Assembly: GCF_028752835.1 (NCBI RefSeq)
Contig: NZ_CP087952.1
Span: forward strand, 1,097,041-1,161,040
From: Desulfosarcina sp. BuS5
Lineage (GTDB): Bacteria; Desulfobacterota; Desulfobacteria; Desulfobacterales; BuS5
Direction of reading: 5' to 3'
DNA: 64,000 nt
The notes under the pieces: model-generated
What the model was told of the DNA's origin: nothing
Databases searched by the model: none
What the model saw: only the letters and a program-made list of their open reading frames with translations
Translations under genes and position numbers: made by a program
Shown here: positions 37,268 through 47,878 of the stretch, in pieces
Position numbering within the stretch: position 1 is the stretch's first letter
How the letters are laid out: every line of letters starts with the position of its first letter

Positions 37268-37375
37268 GTGTGACGCTGGGAAGCTTCATGATGGGAATAG
37301 CTTCCCAGCTCTAAAGGCATGATTTTTGCTTGATTTTTATGTATTTTTAAAATATAACTTGTAAGTCCAATTATT

Positions 37376-38305
37376 ATGCGAAAGCAAATCTCTATCTTTG
37401 CATTAACCAACACCGGTTCATCGGTTAAACATATTACTGTTTCCAGAACTTTTATCTTTTGCATTTCTTTTTTTATTCTTGTCGGCCTGGTGTCATTCGG
37501 TTTTGTCCTTTATGATTACGTAACTGCAAAGCAAATAGCAGTTAACGCGCACAACTTTGAGAGAAAAAATTCCGTTCAGCAGGACGAAATATTCGAGCAG
37601 AGAAAGCAGATACAGAATTTAGCGGATAAGATTGAAGCATTCAAGACGAAACTGACATCATTAAAAAAGTTTGAAAAAAAGATACGGGTTATTGCAAATA
37701 TTGAAAAATCTGATGATCTGAACGATTTTTCAGGAGTCGGCGGATCTAATCCGGAGATCCTTGACACACGGATACAGGTTACAAAAAAACATAACAGTTT
37801 GATCAGGGAAATGCATGAACAGTTAGAACAATGCGATCGTGCAGCGGAAGCCCAAAAAAATGATTTTGAGACTCTTGCTAAAAAGCTGGCGCACCAGCAG
37901 AATATCCTGGCATCCACACCTGCCATACGCCCCATTTCCAAAGGATGGATCTCATCCAAGTTCGGATACCGGGTATCTCCCTTTACAGGACGTAAAGAAT
38001 TCCATAAAGGGATTGATTTTGCGGCACGAAAGGGCGATCCGATTTTCGCAACCGCTGATGGTCTTGTAACATTTTCAGGAATTAAAGGAGGGCTTGGCAA
38101 AGCAGTTGTTATTGACCACGGACATGGGATGTCGACACGTTATGGGCATGCATGTAAACTTTTGAAAAAACGGGGAGACCGGGTAAAAAAAGGCGATATT
38201 ATCGCTCTTGTCGGCAGTACAGGACGCAGTACCGGATCTCATGTTCATTATGAAGTTAGGCTTAATGGTATAGCTGTAAACCCTGACAAATTCATACTAA
38301 ACTAA
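37376..38305 (+). CDS. M23-family peptidoglycan endopeptidase, membrane-anchored
   Basis: 309 residues. One membrane anchor (RTFIFCISFFILVGLVSFGF), then a coiled coil of about 100 residues, then an M23 (LytM) domain. Zinc ligands are present: His/Asp in FHKGIDFAARKGDPI and HVHYEV, plus HGHGMSTRYGHA. The complete ligand set suggests an active enzyme that cuts peptide cross-links. The ATG at 37376 has no clear ribosome-binding site. The gene lies upstream of secA but is separated from it by a hairpin element. Confidence 0.9.
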   Translation: MRKQISIFALTNTGSSVKHITVSRTFIFCISFFILVGLVSFGFVLYDYVTAKQIAVNAHNFERKNSVQQDEIFEQRKQIQNLADKIEAFKTKLTSLKKFEKKIRVIANIEKSDDLNDFSGVGGSNPEILDTRIQVTKKHNSLIREMHEQLEQCDRAAEAQKNDFETLAKKLAHQQNILASTPAIRPISKGWISSKFGYRVSPFTGRKEFHKGIDFAARKGDPIFATADGLVTFSGIKGGLGKAVVIDHGHGMSTRYGHACKLLKKRGDRVKKGDIIALVGSTGRSTGSHVHYEVRLNGIAVNPDKFILN

Positions 38306-38311
38306 TTTTTA

Positions 38312-38469
38312 GGGAACTGGAAGGGAATAATCTACGCATATCGTGCAGAATTTTTGTTCGTCTTCAAGGCGTGGTAACAGTTGCATAGTGAACTATACAA
38401 CTGTTACCGCAACGTAGAAGACGGACAAAAGGGCAAGCAGGATGCGTAGATTATTTTCTGTAAGTTCCC
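38312..38469. mobile_element. Long-hairpin miniature element, copy 1 (158 bp)
   Basis: GGGAACT...AGTTCCC ends; the two halves are complementary almost end to end, through AATAATCTACGCAT/ATGCGTAGATTATT, GTTCGTCTTC/GAAGACGGAC and GGTAACAGTTG/CAACTGTTACC. TTA flanks both ends, a possible 3-bp target duplication. Non-coding. Copy 2 is at 56127-56291 in opposite orientation. Confidence 0.88.
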
Positions 38470-38576
38470 TTATTACACCTCAAAAAAATCGACAATTCAT
38501 TTCTGAATAATTCCGCTTAAAGAACAGGGAAGTTATTTCATCCTCGTTCCTAACCACCAATGAGGTCTTTTAATAG

Positions 38577-41105
38577 ATGATCGGCCAGTTTTTAACAAAA
38601 ATATTCGGCAGTAAAAATGAACGTGAATTGAAAATACTTCAACCGGCTGTTCAGTTGATAAATTCTTTGGAACCGGAAATGCGTGCGCTGAGTGATGACG
38701 AACTCATGGCAAAAACAGGGTACTTCAAAGAACAGAACGAGAATGGGGCAACACTTGGAGATATCCTGCCGGAAGTCTTTGCCACAGTGCGGGAAGCTTC
38801 CAGGCGAGTACTCAAGATGAGGCATTTTGACGTTCAACTTATCGGGGGAATGGTACTTAATTCCGGCAATATCGCTGAAATGAAAACAGGAGAAGGGAAA
38901 ACCCTGGCTGCCACTCTTCCCGCATACCTTAACGCGTTAACAGGTAAAGGCGTACATATTGTTACAGTCAATGATTATCTTGCAAGGCGCGATACGGAAT
39001 GGATGGGTCAACTATATAATTTTCTCGGGCTTTCCGTGGGCAGCATACTGCACGAAATGGATGATGCCGAGAGGAAGGAAGCATACGCGTCAGATATAAC
39101 TTACGGGACCAACAATGAATTCGGGTTTGATTATTTGCGGGATAATATGAAGTTTGATATTGAGTCGCTTGTTCAGCCTATGCTAAACTTTGCCATAGTT
39201 GACGAGGTTGACAGTATATTGATAGATGAGGCCAGAACACCTTTGATTATATCGGGTGCGGCAGAAAAATCGACGGATCTCTATTATCAGATCAATAGAA
39301 TAATACCGCGTCTTAAAAGGGATATTGATTACGCGATAGACGAAAAAGCCAGAAGCTCCATGCTGACCGACGAAGGCGTCGTAAATTTGGAAAAAATTTT
39401 TAAGGTCAACAACCTTTACGACCCCAATCATATTGAACTTCTCCACCATATTAACCAGGGTTTGAAAGCTCATTCTCTTTTTAAACGCGATGTCGATTAT
39501 ATAGTTAAAGAGGGTGAAGTTATAATTGTAGATGAATTCACAGGCAGACTTATGCCCGGGCGCAGATACAGTGAGGGACTGCATCAGGCCCTGGAAGCGA
39601 AAGAGGGTGTAAAAATAGAGAATGAGAATCAGACCCTTGCCACGATTACCTTTCAAAACTATTTCAGGATGTATGACAAACTATCCGGAATGACCGGAAC
39701 TGCGGATACCGAAGCCGGTGAGTTTAAAAAAATATATGACCTGGACGTTGTCGTAATTCCGACTCACCAGGAAATGATAAGAAATGATTATCCGGATCAG
39801 ATCTATAAAACCAGGAAAGAAAAATATAATGCCGCTATGGACGAGATTGTCAAACTCCATAAAAAAGGGCAGCCCGTGCTGGTCGGCACTGTTTCAATAG
39901 ATGTGTCCGAAGATTTTTCGGAAAAACTGAAAAAAAGGGGGATAAAGCATACTGTCCTTAATGCAAAAAATCATGAAAAAGAGGCTGAAATAATCAGCAT
40001 GGCAGGGCAGAAAGGTGCAGTAACTATTTCAACAAACATGGCGGGACGCGGGACTGACATTGTTCTTGGTGAAGGAGTCGCCGATCTGGGCGGATTGCAT
40101 ATTATCGGGACGGAAAGGCATGAAAGCAGGCGGATAGACAACCAGCTAAGAGGAAGATCGGGCAGGCAGGGCGACCTTGGTTCCTCACGATTCTACCTCT
40201 CCCTCGAAGATGATCTGCTTAGAATTTTCGGCGGCGATAGAATAACCAAGGTTATGGAAAAACTTGGAATGGAAGAAGGGGAACCTATTGAGCACAATCT
40301 TATCAGCAGGGCAATAGAGAATGCCCAGGCAAAGGTTGAAGGCCGCAATTTTGATATAAGAAAGCAGTTAATAGAATACGATGATGTCATGAATCAGCAA
40401 AGGGAGGTAATCTACAAGCAGCGTCGTGAAGCTCTTGAAGGAAAAAATCTGAAAGACGCGATTAAGGATATGATATATGATCAATCAGAAATAATTGCCG
40501 GCAATTTTGCAGATAATAAAACCTTTTCCGAGGAATGGGATTGGGATGGCATTAAAAAAATGGTTCGTAAAAAGTTTCATTTTAATTTGAACGGTATAGA
40601 TGACGATACAATGGATGGTTTGACAATAGAGGGCCTGACAGAGTTGATATACGAATCATCCATGGGGATATATAAAATTCGTGAATCTATTATAGGTGAA
40701 GAAGATTTTAGAACTTTTGAACGGATTGTAATGCTTCAGACTGTTGATAAGTTATGGAAGGACCATCTCCTAAGCATGGATCATCTTAAAGAAGGTATCG
40801 GTCTCAGGGGTTATGCCCAGCAGGATCCTCTTATAATTTATAAAAAAGAAGGGTTTGAAATGTTCCGGGAGATGATATCAAGGGTCAAGGAAGAGATAGT
40901 CGGACTCTTGTTCAGAATCCGGATAGAGCAACCGGAGAGGATAGATGATCTGAAACGGCCAAAAGAACAGGATCTTGTCTTCTCCGGCGGAGATGGGAGT
41001 GAAACAAAAAAAATGCCTGTCAAGCGCGCTGAAAGAAAGATTAGCAGGAATGCGCCTTGTCCGTGTGGAAGCGGTAAAAAATATAAAAAATGCTGCGGAA
41101 AATAA
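38577..41105 (+). CDS. secA: Preprotein translocase ATPase SecA
   Basis: 842-residue motor that drives secretory proteins through SecYEG. DEAD-type ATPase with Walker A region [15 protein letters not shown], Walker [16 protein letters not shown], motor 2 ([28 protein letters not shown]), and the C-terminal zinc site [17 protein letters not shown], which in other bacteria binds SecB or phospholipid. Length and order are normal. Confidence 0.97.
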   Translation: MIGQFLTKIFGSKNERELKILQPAVQLINSLEPEMRALSDDELMAKTGYFKEQNENGATLGDILPEVFATVREASRRVLKMRHFDVQLIGGMVLNSGNIAEMKTGEGKTLAATLPAYLNALTGKGVHIVTVNDYLARRDTEWMGQLYNFLGLSVGSILHEMDDAERKEAYASDITYGTNNEFGFDYLRDNMKFDIESLVQPMLNFAIVDEVDSILIDEARTPLIISGAAEKSTDLYYQINRIIPRLKRDIDYAIDEKARSSMLTDEGVVNLEKIFKVNNLYDPNHIELLHHINQGLKAHSLFKRDVDYIVKEGEVIIVDEFTGRLMPGRRYSEGLHQALEAKEGVKIENENQTLATITFQNYFRMYDKLSGMTGTADTEAGEFKKIYDLDVVVIPTHQEMIRNDYPDQIYKTRKEKYNAAMDEIVKLHKKGQPVLVGTVSIDVSEDFSEKLKKRGIKHTVLNAKNHEKEAEIISMAGQKGAVTISTNMAGRGTDIVLGEGVADLGGLHIIGTERHESRRIDNQLRGRSGRQGDLGSSRFYLSLEDDLLRIFGGDRITKVMEKLGMEEGEPIEHNLISRAIENAQAKVEGRNFDIRKQLIEYDDVMNQQREVIYKQRREALEGKNLKDAIKDMIYDQSEIIAGNFADNKTFSEEWDWDGIKKMVRKKFHFNLNGIDDDTMDGLTIEGLTELIYESSMGIYKIRESIIGEEDFRTFERIVMLQTVDKLWKDHLLSMDHLKEGIGLRGYAQQDPLIIYKKEGFEMFREMISRVKEEIVGLLFRIRIEQPERIDDLKRPKEQDLVFSGGDGSETKKMPVKRAERKISRNAPCPCGSGKKYKKCCGK

Positions 41106-41561
41106 TTGTGTATACAAGTTATCCATTTAGTCGGCGCAGGAGCACGATGCATCGTGCCCCCATAGTCAAAAATAGCTCGGGTTAGGTTAAAGGTAGTGGC
41201 CTTTACTCATGTGTATAGTGTTTAGTACTAGTAATGAGTTAAAAAATAAATACTTGCCTGTTAATCTCACATTATCCAACTCAATTTTTTTCCTTTTGCT
41301 CCTGAAGGTAGATAGATTATTCCGTTCGTTCTATTTAAGTTAGTTATAAATATATCAATAATTTTAAAAAGTTACGCAATAAATTCACCGCTCTTTATAT
41401 AACACCCGCTTTATATCGTATAAATAAAGCAAGAGCGTTTGAAAAATTTAAATAAAATTATTGACAATCCTTTATTATTGAATTACTAGTAGCGCCATCA
41501 CTCTACCGCAAGGAGATTGATGGTATTTTATTAAATAAAACAATTGGTTGGGAGATTACTT
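41106..41561. other. secA-rpmF intergenic region
   Basis: About 450 bases with no credible gene. Contains a perfect 16-bp palindrome GCACGATGCATCGTGC near 41141-41156 and a predicted rpmF promoter at 41461-41489. TACTAGTA occurs twice (about 41226 and 41484). Confidence 0.6.
41461..41489 (+). promoter_or_regulatory. Predicted rpmF promoter
   Basis: TTGACA at 41461-41466 with TACTAG at 41484-41489, 17 bases apart, about 70 bases upstream of the rpmF start. Confidence 0.45.
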
Positions 41562-41741
41562 ATGCCGGTACCAAAGCGTAAAACATCAAAGTCAAAACGT
41601 GATAAACGGAGAACCCATAAAAAGATTGAAGGTCAGGCGGTCATGACCTGTCCTGATTGCGGGGAGGCAAAACTGCCGCATCATGTATGCCGGGAATGCG
41701 GTATATATAGAGGACGTAATGTTATAGATACTGAAGGATAA
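41562..41741 (+). CDS. rpmF: Large ribosomal subunit protein bL32
   Basis: 59-residue protein starting MPVPKRKTSKSKRDKRRTH. It has the zinc-binding form, with CPDC and CREC pairs near the C-terminus. The ATG at 41562 is preferred over an upstream start at 41544 because bL32 always begins MA/MPVPKRK. In many bacteria rpmF leads the plsX-fabH-fabD-fabG-acpP-fabF operon; here an acyl-CoA dehydrogenase-like gene follows instead. A miniature element is inserted at its stop codon. Confidence 0.97.
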   Translation: MPVPKRKTSKSKRDKRRTHKKIEGQAVMTCPDCGEAKLPHHVCRECGIYRGRNVIDTEG

Positions 41742-41744
41742 TAA

Positions 41745-41869
41745 GCAGCAATTCCCGACCAAAAGTAAGATAACATATTTAAATTATTGGTATTTTATGA
41801 TTAGGGCTTGCAATTTTTTTGGAAAAAGCAATAGCTATCAAATAGCTATGACCTCATCGGGAATTGCTG
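41745..41869. mobile_element. 125-bp miniature element at the end of rpmF
   Basis: Perfect 13-bp inverted repeats CAGCAATTCCCGA (41746-41758) and TCGGGAATTGCTG (41857-41869) flanked by an 8-bp target duplication GATAATAA (41737-41744, 41870-41877). The left duplication includes the rpmF stop codon, so the insertion is just outside the coding sequence. No coding capacity. Confidence 0.88.
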
Positions 41870-41899
41870 GATAATAAACAATCAAGGGGATGCTAACAT

Positions 41900-43567
41900 A
41901 TGGCGGAGACTGAAATTGAGGGGGGTGCTCATCTGAAAGGCCTTGACGAGGATTTAATGCAGATGGTCCTCGATACTGTAGATCAGATCAGAAAGCGGCT
42001 TCTTACCAGGGAAACTATTCTCGAATTTGACAAGAATGATATCTTCCCGGAAGAGATAATAAGGACGATGCTAGGCCCGGATATCGGGTTGCATCTTCTT
42101 TTTATCCCTGAAGAATATGGGGGTATGGGGGGCGGTGCTCGGGATTCATGCGCGCTTGTTAGGGTCATCTCCGGAATATGCCTTGGTGTCAGCACGGCAT
42201 TTTTTGCGATTCAGCTTGGTGCCGATCCTATATTGGTCGGCGGAACGGAGGAACAGAAACAAAAGTGGCTTGGCGCTATATCTTCAGGTGAAACACTGGT
42301 CGCATATGCGGTTACAGAAGCCGAAGCCGGCAGCAACCTGGCCGCCTTAAAAACCAAAGCTGAACCTGTAATGGACGATGCCGGACAGGTAACAGGATAC
42401 AAGATTAACGGTTCAAAGCAGTTTATCTCCACCGGAGGATATGCCGATTTTATTACGCTCCTGGCGAAAACTCCTGAGGGGCCTACTTTTTTTGTTGTTG
42501 AAAAGGGCGCAGAGGGTTTTGTACAGGGCAGGGGTGAGGAAAAGCACGGGCTGCATGCGTCTAATACCTCTCCATTATCATTTACCGATGTTTTAGTCCC
42601 TGTGGAGAACCTTATAGGGGGTATTCCGGGGCAGGGTCTTAAACAGGCCGGTAAGGTTTTTGGATATACAAGGCTAATGGTTGCTGCCATGGCTATTGGA
42701 GCAGGCGAAGCCGCCTTGAATATCGTGATTCCTTATGCGAAAGAGAGGATCCAGTTCGGTTCTCCTATTTCAGAAAAGCAGGGCTACACTCACAAACTGG
42801 TTGTTCCCAATGCGGTACGGATGGAGGCTGCAGTGGCCTACATGGAAGAAGTGGGCTTGCGTTGTGATTCAGGAGAGGAAGGGCTTGACGTGGAGGGCTC
42901 AATCGCCAAGCTGTTTGCTACGGAAACGGCCAACAAGACTGCGGAGGACGCTATTCAGGCGCTTGGCGGGTATGGTTATATATGCGAATATGAAGTTGAA
43001 AAGATCAAAAGGGATGTAAAAGTTACTTGCATATACGAAGGTACAAGTGAAATTCAGCAGAATATCATCAGCACATTCAGGTGGAAAAAGACAAGGAAAA
43101 CAAAAGGGGCTTTTTATAAGGATATGGCCCTGGAAATGGAAGAACTTGACGCTGAAATGGGTGATATAGGATGCAGATATTATGGCCTTTCAGCCGGAGG
43201 GCTGAATGAGCTTATTGGTGTAGTCCATGAAAACAGGCTCACCAGAAAACAGTTTGTGATGTTTGCTTTGGCTGATTTGATGACTTTGGTGGAGGTGGGT
43301 GTCAGTTTTGCCCGCAAGGCATTTGCCCTTACAAAAGAAGGAAGTCCTGATGCTGAAAAGATCAGGGCGATGAATCGTATTTTTGCCAATGAAGTCGCTG
43401 AGTTCGCTGCAGGAAGCATACGCAAAATACTTATGGGGACCGGGCAATTTGATAATTCTTTTAAAACCGGTTTCATGGAAAAAATATCGTATGACCAGCT
43501 TTCAGGCAGTTGTGAAAATATCATAAACGATATGGACCAGGTGGCTGATATACTTTTTGCGAGGTAA
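41900..43567 (+). CDS. Acyl-CoA dehydrogenase family protein in FASII cluster
   Basis: FAD-dependent enzyme of 555 residues, longer than the usual 380. Core motifs: [18 protein letters not shown] (substrate/FAD region), [29 protein letters not shown], and [10 protein letters not shown] containing the usual catalytic Glu. The extra C-terminal 150 residues resemble the extension of long ACAD forms. It sits between rpmF and fabG, where plsX, fabH and fabD would be expected, and overlaps fabG by one base. The context suggests action on acyl-ACP or acyl-CoA in lipid synthesis rather than beta-oxidation; this is inferred. Confidence 0.88.
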   Translation: MAETEIEGGAHLKGLDEDLMQMVLDTVDQIRKRLLTRETILEFDKNDIFPEEIIRTMLGPDIGLHLLFIPEEYGGMGGGARDSCALVRVISGICLGVSTAFFAIQLGADPILVGGTEEQKQKWLGAISSGETLVAYAVTEAEAGSNLAALKTKAEPVMDDAGQVTGYKINGSKQFISTGGYADFITLLAKTPEGPTFFVVEKGAEGFVQGRGEEKHGLHASNTSPLSFTDVLVPVENLIGGIPGQGLKQAGKVFGYTRLMVAAMAIGAGEAALNIVIPYAKERIQFGSPISEKQGYTHKLVVPNAVRMEAAVAYMEEVGLRCDSGEEGLDVEGSIAKLFATETANKTAEDAIQALGGYGYICEYEVEKIKRDVKVTCIYEGTSEIQQNIISTFRWKKTRKTKGAFYKDMALEMEELDAEMGDIGCRYYGLSAGGLNELIGVVHENRLTRKQFVMFALADLMTLVEVGVSFARKAFALTKEGSPDAEKIRAMNRIFANEVAEFAAGSIRKILMGTGQFDNSFKTGFMEKISYDQLSGSCENIINDMDQVADILFAR

Positions 43568-44334
43568 TGATGGCAGCTATTAATAAACGAATAGTGGTGG
43601 TAACCGGTGCTTCCAGGGGAATAGGTCGCGCCATATGTATATCCATGGCGGAACCGGGAACGGAAATTTATTTTAACTATTATGTTCCCGGAGATGATTC
43701 TGCTGAAGTTGCCGCCGCTGCCGAGACGGAAAAACTTATTCTGGAAAAAGGCGGAACCGCCACAAGCAGCAGTGTCAATGTTGCATCAGAGCAGGAAGTT
43801 GTTGCTTTTTTTAAAAATATCATTGATAAAGCCGGTAAAATTGATGTCCTGATCAATAATGCCGGGATTACCAGGGACAGCCTGCTGGTCAGGATGAAGG
43901 AAAAGGACTGGGATGCAGTTCTTGGTGTAAATTTAAAAGGAGCTTTTCTCTGTACTAAGGCTGCTGCCAGGGAAATGATGAAAAACCGTTACGGACATAT
44001 TATTAACATTGCTTCGGTTGTGGGTGTGATCGGCAATCCGGGGCAGGCAAATTATGTTGCTTCCAAGGCGGGAATAATAGGATTGACAAAATCGGCCGCA
44101 AGAGAGCTTGCATCCCGTGGGATTACGGTTAATGCAGTAGCTCCCGGCTTTATTGAAACGGATATGACGGCTGCGCTTTCGGACAAGGCCAGGGAGGCTA
44201 TGTTAAATCAGGTTCCTCTTGGACGTCCCGGCCGGCCCGAAGATGTTGCGGAGATAGTTGCTTTTTTGGCCTCTGATAAAGCTTCTTATGTTACGGGCCA
44301 GGTAATTCATATAAGTGGTGGAATGTATATTTGA
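43567..44334 (+). CDS. fabG: 3-oxoacyl-ACP reductase
   Basis: 255-residue SDR-family NADPH reductase of the FASII cycle. Cofactor motif [27 protein letters not shown] (typical FabG), catalytic Ser in INIASVVG, Tyr and Lys in [10 protein letters not shown], and GFIETDMT. Start overlaps the preceding stop (TAATG). An insertion in the first 60 residues ([18 protein letters not shown]) is slightly longer than in E. coli FabG. acpP and fabF follow, which fixes the assignment. Confidence 0.94.
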   Translation: MMAAINKRIVVVTGASRGIGRAICISMAEPGTEIYFNYYVPGDDSAEVAAAAETEKLILEKGGTATSSSVNVASEQEVVAFFKNIIDKAGKIDVLINNAGITRDSLLVRMKEKDWDAVLGVNLKGAFLCTKAAAREMMKNRYGHIINIASVVGVIGNPGQANYVASKAGIIGLTKSAARELASRGITVNAVAPGFIETDMTAALSDKAREAMLNQVPLGRPGRPEDVAEIVAFLASDKASYVTGQVIHISGGMYI

Positions 44335-44349
44335 AAGGAGTAATGTTAA

Positions 44350-44580
44350 ATGCCAATAGCTGAACAAGTAAAGAAGATAATAGCAGATAAACTTAGTGTT
44401 GAACTTGAGGAAGTTGTGCCTGCGGCATCCTTTGTTGATGATCTGGGAGCCGATTCACTTGATCTGGTTGAGCTGATTATGTCCATAGAAGAGGAATTTG
44501 ATGTGGAAATATCGGATGAAGATGCGGAAAAGTTGATCATCGTTCAGGATGCCATGGATTATATAGCGAAGCATGAATAA
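44350..44580 (+). CDS. acpP: Acyl carrier protein
   Basis: 76-residue acidic four-helix protein. The phosphopantetheine attachment serine lies in [14 protein letters not shown], and [17 protein letters not shown] is the recognition helix. AAAGGAG upstream gives a good ribosome-binding site. It carries growing fatty acyl chains for FabG and FabF, encoded on either side. Its last codons hold the ribosome-binding site of fabF. Confidence 0.97.
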   Translation: MPIAEQVKKIIADKLSVELEEVVPAASFVDDLGADSLDLVELIMSIEEEFDVEISDEDAEKLIIVQDAMDYIAKHE

Positions 44581-44593
44581 GGAGAGGTTTTTG

Positions 44594-45832
44594 TTGGACA
44601 GAAGGGTAGTTATTACTGGTGTGGGACTTGTAACCCCTTTGGGGATAGGCGTTGATGAGACCTGGGCGGCTCTGTGCGCAGGCCAGTCGGGGATTGATGA
44701 AATAACAAGATTTGATGCTTCGGCCTATGCGACAAAAATTGCTGGAGAGGTGAAGGGCTTTCGCCCCGAAGACTTTTTGCAAAAAAAGGATGCTAAACGG
44801 GTTGAGCTTTTTTTGGCCTATGCTGTAGCGGCAACCCGTATGGCCATTGAAGATTCCGGGCTGATTATAGACGATTCAAACAGAAACAGGGTTGGCATTA
44901 TAACAGGATGCGGACTCGGCGGGCTTAATATGATAGAGCAAACGAGCGTCATGATAAGTAAAAAGGGACCAAAAAGGATTACACCCTTTTTTATTCCCAT
45001 GATAATAGGCAACATGGCTCCGGGGATGATTTCTATTTATTTTGGCGCCAAAGGTCCCAACTCTTCAATCGCCACCGCCTGCGCTGCCGGCACCCATGCA
45101 GTTGGGGATGCATACAAAACCATAGTAAGGGGCGCAGCCGACGCAATGATCACAGGAGGCGTGGAGTCTGTGATAAGCCCGTGCTGTATCGGTGGCTTTA
45201 ATGCCATGAAAGCTCTTTCCATCCGCAATGATGAGCCTCATAAAGCTTCACGGCCTTTTGACCGTGATCGTGATGGTTTTGTGGTTGGCGAGGGAAGCGG
45301 CATCCTTATACTCGAAGACCTCGAGTGTGCACTTGAAAGAGGCGCTCACATTTATGCGGAAATAGTCGGATACGGTATGAGCGGTGATGGTTACCACATA
45401 GCCGCGCCTGCTCCCAATGGTGAGGGAGCCGCAAGATGTATGCAGGCGGCCCTTGATAATTCCGGTATATCGTATGACAAGATAGACTATATTAATGCTC
45501 ACGGAACATCAACCCCGATAAATGATTTTTATGAAACAATGGCTATCAAGGAAGTCTTTAAGGATTATGCCTCTAAAATCGCCGTCAGCTCAACCAAGTC
45601 GATGACAGGCCACCTGCTTGGCGGTAGCGGAGGTGTTGAGGCGGTTTTTACTGCCAAGGCGATTTATGAAAGTATAGCCCCGCCCACCATAAATCTTGAC
45701 AATCCCTCAGATGAGTGTGACCTTGACTATGTGCCGCATATTGCGCGTAACATGAATATTGATTTCGCAATGACAAACTCATTCGGTTTTGGCGGGACAA
45801 ACGCAAGTCTTATTCTAAAAAAATATTCCTAA
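44594..45832 (+). CDS. fabF: 3-oxoacyl-ACP synthase II
   Basis: Beta-ketoacyl-ACP synthase elongating acyl-ACP with malonyl-ACP. Catalytic Cys in ATACAAGTHAVGDA, His in NAHGTSTPINDFYE and His in TKSMTGHLLGGSGG form the triad, with the C-terminal NSFGFGGTNASL loop. Start chosen: TTG at 44594, because AAGGAGAGG lies six bases upstream and the protein then begins LDRRVVITGVG like other FabF proteins. An ATG at 44573 overlapping acpP is the alternative and adds seven residues. Confidence 0.94.
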   Translation: MDRRVVITGVGLVTPLGIGVDETWAALCAGQSGIDEITRFDASAYATKIAGEVKGFRPEDFLQKKDAKRVELFLAYAVAATRMAIEDSGLIIDDSNRNRVGIITGCGLGGLNMIEQTSVMISKKGPKRITPFFIPMIIGNMAPGMISIYFGAKGPNSSIATACAAGTHAVGDAYKTIVRGAADAMITGGVESVISPCCIGGFNAMKALSIRNDEPHKASRPFDRDRDGFVVGEGSGILILEDLECALERGAHIYAEIVGYGMSGDGYHIAAPAPNGEGAARCMQAALDNSGISYDKIDYINAHGTSTPINDFYETMAIKEVFKDYASKIAVSSTKSMTGHLLGGSGGVEAVFTAKAIYESIAPPTINLDNPSDECDLDYVPHIARNMNIDFAMTNSFGFGGTNASLILKKYS

Positions 45833-45853
45833 ATTGTTTTTAAACGAAACGTG

Positions 45854-45875
45854 GGGGTTCAAGATTTTGAACCCC
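45854..45875. repeat. GGGGTTCAA hairpin before the ABC-F gene
   Basis: GGGGTTCAA/TTGAACCCC, the same arms as the core of TATAG-family copy 1 (28086-28107), without the family's flanks. It surrounds the upstream in-frame GTG of the ABC-F gene and would sit just before its start in the mRNA. Confidence 0.6.
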
Positions 45876-45892
45876 TACATGACTATTATATC

Positions 45893-47746
45893 GTGATCAA
45901 CATAGAAAATATTTCCAAAAGCTTTGGAGGCAATGCACTTTTTAAAGGGATTAGTTTCAGGGTTAATCCCAGGGAAAGAGTCGGTATTGTGGGGAGAAAC
46001 GGCCACGGCAAAACTACTCTTTTCCGGCTTATAATCGGAGAGGAAGACTTTGATGGCGGTTCCATAACAGTTACGAAAAATTACCGGATAGGCTATGTGC
46101 TACAGCAGCTTGATTTTACAGAAGATTCCATTCTTGCAGAGGGTGAAAAAGGTCTGCCGGAGCATGAACGTGATCAGTCATGGAAAGTCGAAAAAATTCT
46201 TACTGGATTGGGATTCGCTTTAAATGATTTGAGTAGACACCCAAAAGAATTCTCCGGTGGATTCCAGGTCCGCCTGAATCTTGCCAAGGCGCTTGTATCC
46301 GAGCCCGATCTCCTCCTTCTTGATGAACCGACCAATTATCTTGACATCACCTCCATACGATGGATAGAGCGTTTTCTTAATAACTGGCCCCGTGAACTGA
46401 TGCTGATATCACACAACAGAAGTTTCATGGACAGTGTCGTTACTCATATTGTGGGTATTCATCGCAAAAAGGTTCGCAAGGTAGCCGGTAATACTGAAAA
46501 ATATTATCAACAGATAGCCCAGCAGGAGGAGATATACGAGAAAACACGCATCAATGATGAGAAACGCAGAAAGGATGTTCAAATTTTCATAAACAGGTTC
46601 AGGGCCAAGGCAAGGCTCGCAAACCTTGTGCAGTCAAGAATCAAATCTTTGAACAGGATGGAAAAAAGGGAAAAGCTGGAAAAACAGGATGACCTTGAGT
46701 TTTCATTCAGAAGCCTCTCCTTTAGAAGTAAATACCTGATGAGCGCGGATAAAATTTCATTTGCATATGATAAAGAAGATTTCATTATTAAAAATTTTAA
46801 TATTACAATAGGGGCCGGAGATAGAATATGCGTAGTCGGGCAAAACGGTCGTGGTAAAACAACTCTTCTTAAACTGTTGGCCGGCGCGCTGCGGCCTGAT
46901 CAGGGTGAAATAAAATATAATCCGGCCGCATCAAAAGGTTTTTTTGAGCAGACAAACGTAAAAAGCCTTAATGACAGCTTTACCGTGGAGGAAGAAATTT
47001 TATCGTCTCACCGTGATGTTGACAGGCAGATGGCCAGGAATATTTGTGGGGCCATGATGTTCGGGGGAGATGCGGCCTTGAAAAAGATACGCGTTCTTTC
47101 CGGAGGAGAAAAAAGCAGGGTAATGCTGGGCAAGCTTCTTGCAGCACCGGTTAACCTGTTACTCCTTGATGAGCCGACAAATCATCTGGATATGGAATCG
47201 AGTGATGCTTTGCTGGAAGCGATCGATGATTTCGATGGAGCCGTTGTAATGGTTACCCATAACGAGATGTTTTTGCATGCTCTGGCGGACCGCTTAATCA
47301 TATTTCAGAATGGGTCCATTGATCTTTTTGACGGCTCTTATCAAAGTTTTCTTGATAAAGGCGGCTGGGGAGATAATAGTACCGAAAAAGAAGCCTCTCA
47401 TAGCAAGGGATTGCCTGCTAAAGAGACGGGTGCTCAAATAAATAAACAAAAATCAAGGCGTGAAAGATCAGGGCTTTTGTTTAAACGTTCCCAGGTGTTG
47501 AAACCGCTTAAACAGAAGATAAAAAAAGTTGAGGAAGAAATAGAGCGTTGCGAAAAACAACTTGATAGATTAAATTTGGAAATTGTGGATGCATCACATA
47601 AACATGATGGTGAAAAAATAGCAGAGCTGTCCATAGGGATTCATGTATGCAACTCGAAAATCGATTCTTTTTATGATGAACTGGAGGAATTGACAGATAC
47701 TCTTGCGGAAGAGGAAAAGGAGTTTGGTCAATTTATTGACGTTTGA
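45893..47746 (+). CDS. ABC-F family ATPase
   Basis: Soluble protein of about 617 residues with two ABC ATPase domains and no membrane segments. Domain 1: Walker A VGRNGHGKTTL, signature FSGGFQVRLNLAKAL, Walker B LLLLDEPTNYLDI. A linker (VQSRIKSLNRMEKREKLEK) resembles the tRNA-contacting P-site motif of ABC-F proteins. Domain 2: Walker A VGQNGRGKTTL, signature LSGGEKSRVMLG, LLLLDEPTNHLDM. A C-terminal coiled coil (KKVEEEIERCEKQLDRLN) follows. These act on the ribosome in translation or stress. GTG at 45893 is likely; an earlier GTG at 45851 falls in a repeat hairpin. Confidence 0.92.
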   Translation: MINIENISKSFGGNALFKGISFRVNPRERVGIVGRNGHGKTTLFRLIIGEEDFDGGSITVTKNYRIGYVLQQLDFTEDSILAEGEKGLPEHERDQSWKVEKILTGLGFALNDLSRHPKEFSGGFQVRLNLAKALVSEPDLLLLDEPTNYLDITSIRWIERFLNNWPRELMLISHNRSFMDSVVTHIVGIHRKKVRKVAGNTEKYYQQIAQQEEIYEKTRINDEKRRKDVQIFINRFRAKARLANLVQSRIKSLNRMEKREKLEKQDDLEFSFRSLSFRSKYLMSADKISFAYDKEDFIIKNFNITIGAGDRICVVGQNGRGKTTLLKLLAGALRPDQGEIKYNPAASKGFFEQTNVKSLNDSFTVEEEILSSHRDVDRQMARNICGAMMFGGDAALKKIRVLSGGEKSRVMLGKLLAAPVNLLLLDEPTNHLDMESSDALLEAIDDFDGAVVMVTHNEMFLHALADRLIIFQNGSIDLFDGSYQSFLDKGGWGDNSTEKEASHSKGLPAKETGAQINKQKSRRERSGLLFKRSQVLKPLKQKIKKVEEEIERCEKQLDRLNLEIVDASHKHDGEKIAELSIGIHVCNSKIDSFYDELEELTDTLAEEEKEFGQFIDV

Positions 47747-47772
47747 TTTTTATAGGTTTTCATATAAAAATT

Positions 47773-47807
47773 GCAGGGTGGATTAAGGAGCGTAGCGACG
47801 ACCCACC
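47773..47807. repeat. GGTGGATT-type repeat, single unit
   Basis: Related to the palindrome at 25665-25753: GCAGGGTGGATTAAG, then GCGTAGCGACGACCCACC. Lies between the ABC-F and VanZ genes. Confidence 0.7.
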
Positions 47808-47878
47808 AAAGTTAACAATATTAAACAGTTATTTAGTTTGTAAATTTTTGACCATATAATCGTCTTTTGGGCATAATA

